Shown here: positions 20,473-24,009 of the stretch, in pieces
How positions within the stretch are numbered: position 1 is the stretch's first letter
How the letters are laid out: each line of letters begins with the position of its first letter
Source of the DNA: Apostichopus parvimensis
Taxonomy: Eukaryota > Echinodermata > Holothuroidea > Aspidochirotida > Stichopodidae
Length of the DNA: 24,009 bases
Direction of reading: 5' to 3'
Assembly (NCBI GenBank): GCA_000934455.1
Contig: KN891895.1
Coordinates: 1,257 to 25,265, forward strand
The notes under the pieces: generated by a model
The model's input: only the letters and a program-made list of their open reading frames with translations
Database searches by the model: none
Told to the model about the DNA's origin: nothing
Position numbers and translations under genes: made by a program

Positions 20473-21048
20473 TTAATCAGCTCGCCTATTTACTGAACTA
20501 ACCTTGATAGCCTTCTTCTTTGCAGTTTTTCTCTTCTTAAATTGAGTTGCTTTCGGGTCTATTCTGACACCCTGTTTTCGTTTCTTCTGTTGTTTGTTTG
20601 CCTCTCTCTTCATTTTTATTCTGTCCTTGCTTGACTTATCAACTTTCAACTTCCTTCCATTGCACATGACGTCTTCTAAATTTTCCATCTTTTCTTCTTT
20701 CTTGTCGTTTGGCGAAATAATTTCAAACTTTGCGTCGTCAATTTCGCCGAAATCTTCTCGAAGTTTTTCATAAACGTCTCGCGAACTGTCTTCGTCTTTC
20801 TGTTTTTTGTCTTTCGAAGATCTAAACTTTTTCAAAAATATTATGTTTCTTACCGATCTCAAGAAACTTTTGTTTTTCTTTCTTTCTTGATCTTCACTCG
20901 GTCTTTCTGAGGAAAATTCATTGGTTTCTTCCTCTATTTCAGAGCCATCTTGACTAATTCTTTGCCCATCGATGTCTGATCGCGCTAAAGATTCTTCCGA
21001 CAACCATTGATATTTCTTCTTCCGCTTAAAAATATTTTTGAGAGTCAT
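20473..21048 (-). CDS. Lys/Glu-rich protein or first coding exon, unknown family
   Basis: Longest uninterrupted non-ZFPL1 frame here, 191 codons from ATG at 21048 (AAA before ATG, a good context) to TAA at 20473-20475. It starts MTLKNIFKRKKKYQWLSEES, is rich in Lys, Glu, Asp, Ser and Arg, and has a basic C-terminal third (KKRKQ, FKKRKTAKKKAIK) resembling nuclear localisation signals. It has no membrane span or cysteine-rich domain and is predicted disordered or helical by composition. Eight residues before the stop, AAG|GTTAGT forms a fair splice donor at 20503, so the frame may be the first exon of a longer gene continuing to 18850 or 15769, both reachable in phase 0. No known family recognised. 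Confidence 0.55.
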   Translation of the reverse strand: MTLKNIFKRKKKYQWLSEESLARSDIDGQRISQDGSEIEEETNEFSSERPSEDQERKKNKSFLRSVRNIIFLKKFRSSKDKKQKDEDSSRDVYEKLREDFGEIDDAKFEIISPNDKKEEKMENLEDVMCNGRKLKVDKSSKDRIKMKREANKQQKKRKQGVRIDPKATQFKKRKTAKKKAIKVSSVNRRAD

Positions 21049-22194
21049 TTTCAAGAATTTCTGTGGATTCTAGTCGGACGTCTGTGCAAAGTATTCAAGC
21101 TATAGTGTGGAAAGCTTATAGCACGGTACACTTGACAGGAATATGTAGGTACCTCGATGGAAATGGGCACAGTCAGAAATATCCACTAAAACCTGGAAAA
21201 ATATGTACCATAAAATATATTGTTCCCATTAGAGTAGATGTGATCCACAAACGACGTTGAAGCTAGCGTCGGACCAACTTAGGGTGTTCACAGCTATTCA
21301 ATTATGAGAGGTTCTCAATTTTTTTTCTGAAGGTATCTTTACAACAAGAAGTAGAGACATTCGTTGCACCAGGTTGATAATCTATCGTAGCTAGTCCATC
21401 CAACATTCTCTTTCAAACGGAGCCTATACTAAAGGGTGACTGATGAGACTTGTCGATGGTCTTGTTTTTACGGAACAAGGAATGCCTGCCGCCTACATTG
21501 AGACGGAATGAAGACGAGAAGTTTTGGCGGCCATTAAAAGATCTGAATTTCAAATAAAATATGTCTACAGTAAAGACTGTATTATAGTTAATACTGACTC
21601 TGTTCTGTGTGCTTCTTTGTGGTATTCAGACATAGACTAAAGTACACATTGAACTACCTGCTGAATCTTATCATCAAATCAAATAAGTTATTATGGCACA
21701 ACAATTGAAGTTACCTGTAATCTTGGGTGACACACAGAACTTTGGACCTATGGGTCTCTGCTACCGATACCACAGTAACACCGTTAAATGACAAGAGCGG
21801 GGTATGTGACCTTAACAATTTAGGTTAAGGGGTTTAGGGAAGCAACTGTTAAGGGATTAAAAGGTGCAGACTACATGTACTGACCAAAGTTTAATATCAT
21901 GTGTACCATACACCACACAATTGTCAATAAAAACAAAGCGAACATTTGTCATAGTGACCCCGAAGGAGGACAACACGTGTGGGTTAAAGGAGATACCTGC
22001 CCTTTGGATGATACTAGAGGGCAGAAAATAGCCATTCAGTCCTGTGGGTGCTCAAATGTGACAGATAGAAGCTCATGAGTTCAAATCAGGGACATATGTT
22101 GATTTACTTGAATACGAAACGGTGTTCAAGCGTGCATGCGTGTTGTCTATCCAATATCGAAGGAGTATCTATATTGATACCGTATACTTCGAAT
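21049..22194. other. Intergenic, no gene seen
   Basis: Upstream of the - strand Lys/Glu-rich frame, so any promoter for it should lie near 21050-21300, but no clear TATA or initiator was identified. GAGTTCAAATCAGGGAC near 22076-22092 looks like a tRNA-type B box, without a matching A box. Confidence 0.45.
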
Positions 22195-22658
22195 TGTGAA
22201 GTTAAGACTTAGAAAATGTCTAGCTAGATTGTTGAGAGTGGCTAGCTATATATGATTTAATTTGTCCAGCAAGATTGTAATTAGCCTATGTCTATATACC
22301 TATATTGTAAGTTTTTTAACTATATTGTATGTAACCATATATTGTGAGTATAACTAGCTACATTGTGAGGATGTATTACTCTTGGCGAATACCAGTGACC
22401 ATATACGTATGCCAAACTCGGTAGTATGTTTCACTAAAGATGATTTATAAAGTCTGAAGTGAATTTTCCATTATGAGTATGCTAGGTTACTATTTAGATC
22501 ACGAGTGCCTAGGTTGTGAGTATGTCTATATAGTTAGGTTGTGAGTATGTCTAGCTAGATTATAAGAAGAGTCCTAGCTAAATTAAGGTATGTCTACCTA
22601 GCCGTGTGAGAATGCCTATGTCTAGCTACATTACTTGGGCGTGTGTTTATCTATATAG
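22195..22658 (+). repeat. Degenerate minisatellite, left part
   Basis: Irregular repeats of about 20-26 bases built around GTATGTCTAGCTAGATTGTGAG, with many variants (TATATAG, TACATTGTGAG, CTAGCCGTGTGAG). The same words resume after the transposon at 23145, so the element inserted into this array. Confidence 0.75.
22651..22658. repeat. Left 8-bp target site duplication
   Basis: CTATATAG, identical to 23145-23152 on the other side of the hAT-type element. Confidence 0.9.
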
Positions 22659-23144
22659 CAGGGTTTCCCTAACTTTATGCCCCCACGAGCCCCCTGTGGA
22701 TGTCAGAGTTGTCCACGAACCCCCAACTTTTCGAGACTCGATCTGAGTCATTATTACACTATAATACGCATAACAGTGCTTCGTAAAAGATCAAGTTGTA
22801 ATGAAAAAAAACAAGAGATGAACAAATATTTATTTGGAAACTTCAAGATCAGATCACGAATTGTATCACGCATCGATCACTCATCACACACCATGAGACG
22901 GTTGCTCCTGTTTTAATCACATGCACGGTACGGTACTACTATGGCAACATATATGCGTATGGAACGCGAAAAGAGTTTGTCGATATAGGTACGACTTTTG
23001 TACATTAACTAACTTATATGATATATCAGATTTTAGTTCAACAAAAAGTACTCTAGTTTTAACTTTCAGAAACGTCTCATGAACCCCCTAGGATGGACTC
23101 ACGCACCCCCTGGGGGTTCATGCACCCCAGTTAGGGAACCCCTG
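22659..23144. mobile_element. Non-autonomous hAT-type DNA transposon (MITE), 486 bp
   Basis: The left end CAGGGTTTCCCTAAC (22659-22673) and right end GTTAGGGAACCCCTG (23130-23144) are 15-bp inverted repeats with one mismatch, and the element is flanked by a perfect 8-bp direct repeat CTATATAG. CAGGGGTTC-type ends with an 8-bp target duplication are the signature of the hAT superfamily. Subterminal regions share further CCCCC(A/T)-rich inverted words (GAGCCCCCTG, GCACCCCCTGGGGG). No transposase frame is present, so mobilisation would need an autonomous relative. Confidence 0.92.
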
Positions 23145-23290
23145 CTATATAGTATTCCTTGTTTTATTGTAAGTATGGCTATGTACACCTGAGTATACCT
23201 AGCGTTCTGAGTAGGCCTTTGTCTAGCCACATTGATAGTATATGTCTACATCTGGATTATGAGCAGGTCTATCTAAATTTGAATCAGAGT
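23145..23290 (+). repeat. Degenerate minisatellite, right part
   Basis: Continuation of the array left of the transposon (AAGTATGGCTATGTACACC, AGTATATGTCTACATCTGG, GAGCAGGTCTATCTA). The first 8 bases are the duplicated target site. Confidence 0.65.
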
Positions 23291-23395
23291 GGTACCGTAT
23301 CTAAACTTTTAGTACAAGTTTAAATATGTATTCCGTGTGTGATATCTATATATACTAGCAGAGACTTACCCTAATGAAGAAAGAATATGATACCT

Positions 23396-23557
23396 TTAAA
23401 AACTATACGTGGGTTGTCCAACGACTTCCTTGTATTTCTCGTTCCAAGTTGCTGCTGATTCTCTAAAGAGAGTAGAATAACACAGAACAGGTGCAGTGAT
23501 ATTAGAAGCTGCCAAGGAGGTCAAGATAAGTTCAACTACAATAAAATATAACACATA
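23396..23557 (-). CDS. Candidate terminal exon with membrane span, unknown family
   Basis: A strong acceptor (TTCCATTCTTTACAG) opens 53 codons to a TAA: a hydrophobic stretch YVLYFIVVELILTSLAA, then NITAPVLCYSTLFRES, an N-glycosylation-type NIT, a Trp, and a charged end (NEKYKEVVGQP). The frame also extends open upstream of the acceptor, but without a Met. It would be the last exon of a - strand gene whose other exons would lie to the right, overlapping the candidate + strand start at 23666; the two models partly compete. No family recognised. Confidence 0.3.
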   Translation of the reverse strand, partial: YVLYFIVVELILTSLAASNITAPVLCYSTLFRESAATWNEKYKEVVGQPTYSF

Positions 23558-23600
23558 CTGTAAAGAATGGAATTTCTTGCTCAAAAATCTACAAGAACAG

Positions 23601-23627
23601 CTATATAGATATATATATATATATAGG
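23601..23627. repeat. (TA)n run, TATA-box-like
   Basis: CTATATAGATATATATATA run about 40-65 bases upstream of the candidate ATG at 23666. It could serve as a TATA element or be only a microsatellite. Confidence 0.5.
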
Positions 23628-23665
23628 CTACACCGTTCCTACCGAACATAGCTTGCGCTGGCTAC

Positions 23666-23729
23666 ATGTCCACTAAGCTACAGACTGACACGTACAATAC
23701 ACAACCGAACGGAGGCAATTTCACAGCAG
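23666..23729 (+). CDS. Candidate first coding exon of a new gene
   Basis: ATG at 23666 begins 21 codons, MSTKLQTDTYNTQPNGGNFT then Ala, and stops in phase 1 at a consensus donor CAGCAG|GTGAGT. A TA-rich run lies about 40 bases upstream. The -3 base of the start is T, which is weak. The composition (polar, Thr/Asn/Gln) is plausible for a cytosolic N-terminus. The next exon would lie beyond the window, since reading through the donor meets a stop after six codons. No family can be named from 21 residues. Confidence 0.4.
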
Positions 23730-24009
23730 GTGAGTTTTCACTTTGAGATCTGGAAGGTAAAAGAAATCCTAGTAATCTCCGGGGAACTCCTTTTCCCATT
23801 GTTGTTACGTACACGAACGTCTTTAGCAAAGCACGATGCTGAAATACCTGCATTTCATTGCCAGATGGATGTTATAAGGTTAGATGTGTTCTCGATTTGT
23901 GATTCTTCCCACGTATCGGCAAGCAACTTAAAGGTATATATACCGATTCTTTCATTTCAATTTATCCCAGATAATATATGTTACGTTTTAACGGTCCATA
24001 CCAAATAAT

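Noticed and set aside
22677-22916. 79-codon + strand frame
   Set aside because: Lies inside the non-autonomous hAT element; it has no transposase motif.
1-24009. CRISPR array, operon or bacterial defence system
   Set aside because: The tandem repeats lack unique spacers of constant length, and the window is plainly eukaryotic with spliced genes.

Overview
This is a eukaryotic (animal) draft-genome window. It is AT-rich, has spliced genes with GT-AG introns, many short transposon-like inverted repeats and minisatellites, and a 508-base run of Ns. The one firmly identified gene is closest to animal ZFPL1. Marine-invertebrate style repeats make an invertebrate, possibly an echinoderm or other deuterostome, plausible, but the species cannot be fixed from the sequence.

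Region 1 to about 7,030 (+ strand): ZFPL1, the cis-Golgi RING-like zinc finger protein. The first coding bases lie before the window. Six exons (1-52, 2527-2638, 3108-3301, 3670-3907, 5169-5295, 6348-6546) join in frame to 306 codons plus a stop, covering the zinc-binding cysteines, the RING-like domain, an acidic/Ser-Thr linker, a single membrane span and a conserved lumenal tail. Intron 1 carries an inverted-repeat element and a large foldback element. Intron 5 begins with a 38-bp minisatellite built from the exon 5/intron 5 junction, so the splice donor has been copied many times, some copies in inverted orientation.

Region 7,030 to 15,300: no gene recognised. It holds microsatellites, a 36-bp tandem repeat, a hairpin element near 8.6-9.0 kb, a possible decayed Ty3/gypsy RNase H relic near 9.3 kb, and a 2.16-kb sequence present twice (9933-12092 and 12601-14765) on either side of the assembly gap. 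The pair may be a tandem duplication or two haplotypes strung together by the assembler.

Region 15,300 to 21,100: several exon-like segments that I cannot assign to a family. On the - strand there is a Lys/Glu-rich first exon (20503-21048), a possible small exon (18741-18850) and an exon with a membrane span and a consensus donor (15458-15769). On the + strand there is an 82-codon open terminal segment with a CPYC motif (19592-19840). Two adjacent palindromic CRE sites lie at 17473-17490. Whether the - strand exons form one gene is open; exon 20503-21048 and exon 15458-15769 are phase-compatible.

Region 21,100 to 24,009: a degenerate AT-rich minisatellite interrupted by a clean 486-bp non-autonomous hAT-type transposon with 15-bp terminal inverted repeats and a perfect 8-bp target duplication, followed by a possible - strand terminal exon (23396-23557) and the possible first coding exon of a new + strand gene (23666-23729) that runs out of the window. 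No operon, phage, CRISPR or other prokaryotic system is present.
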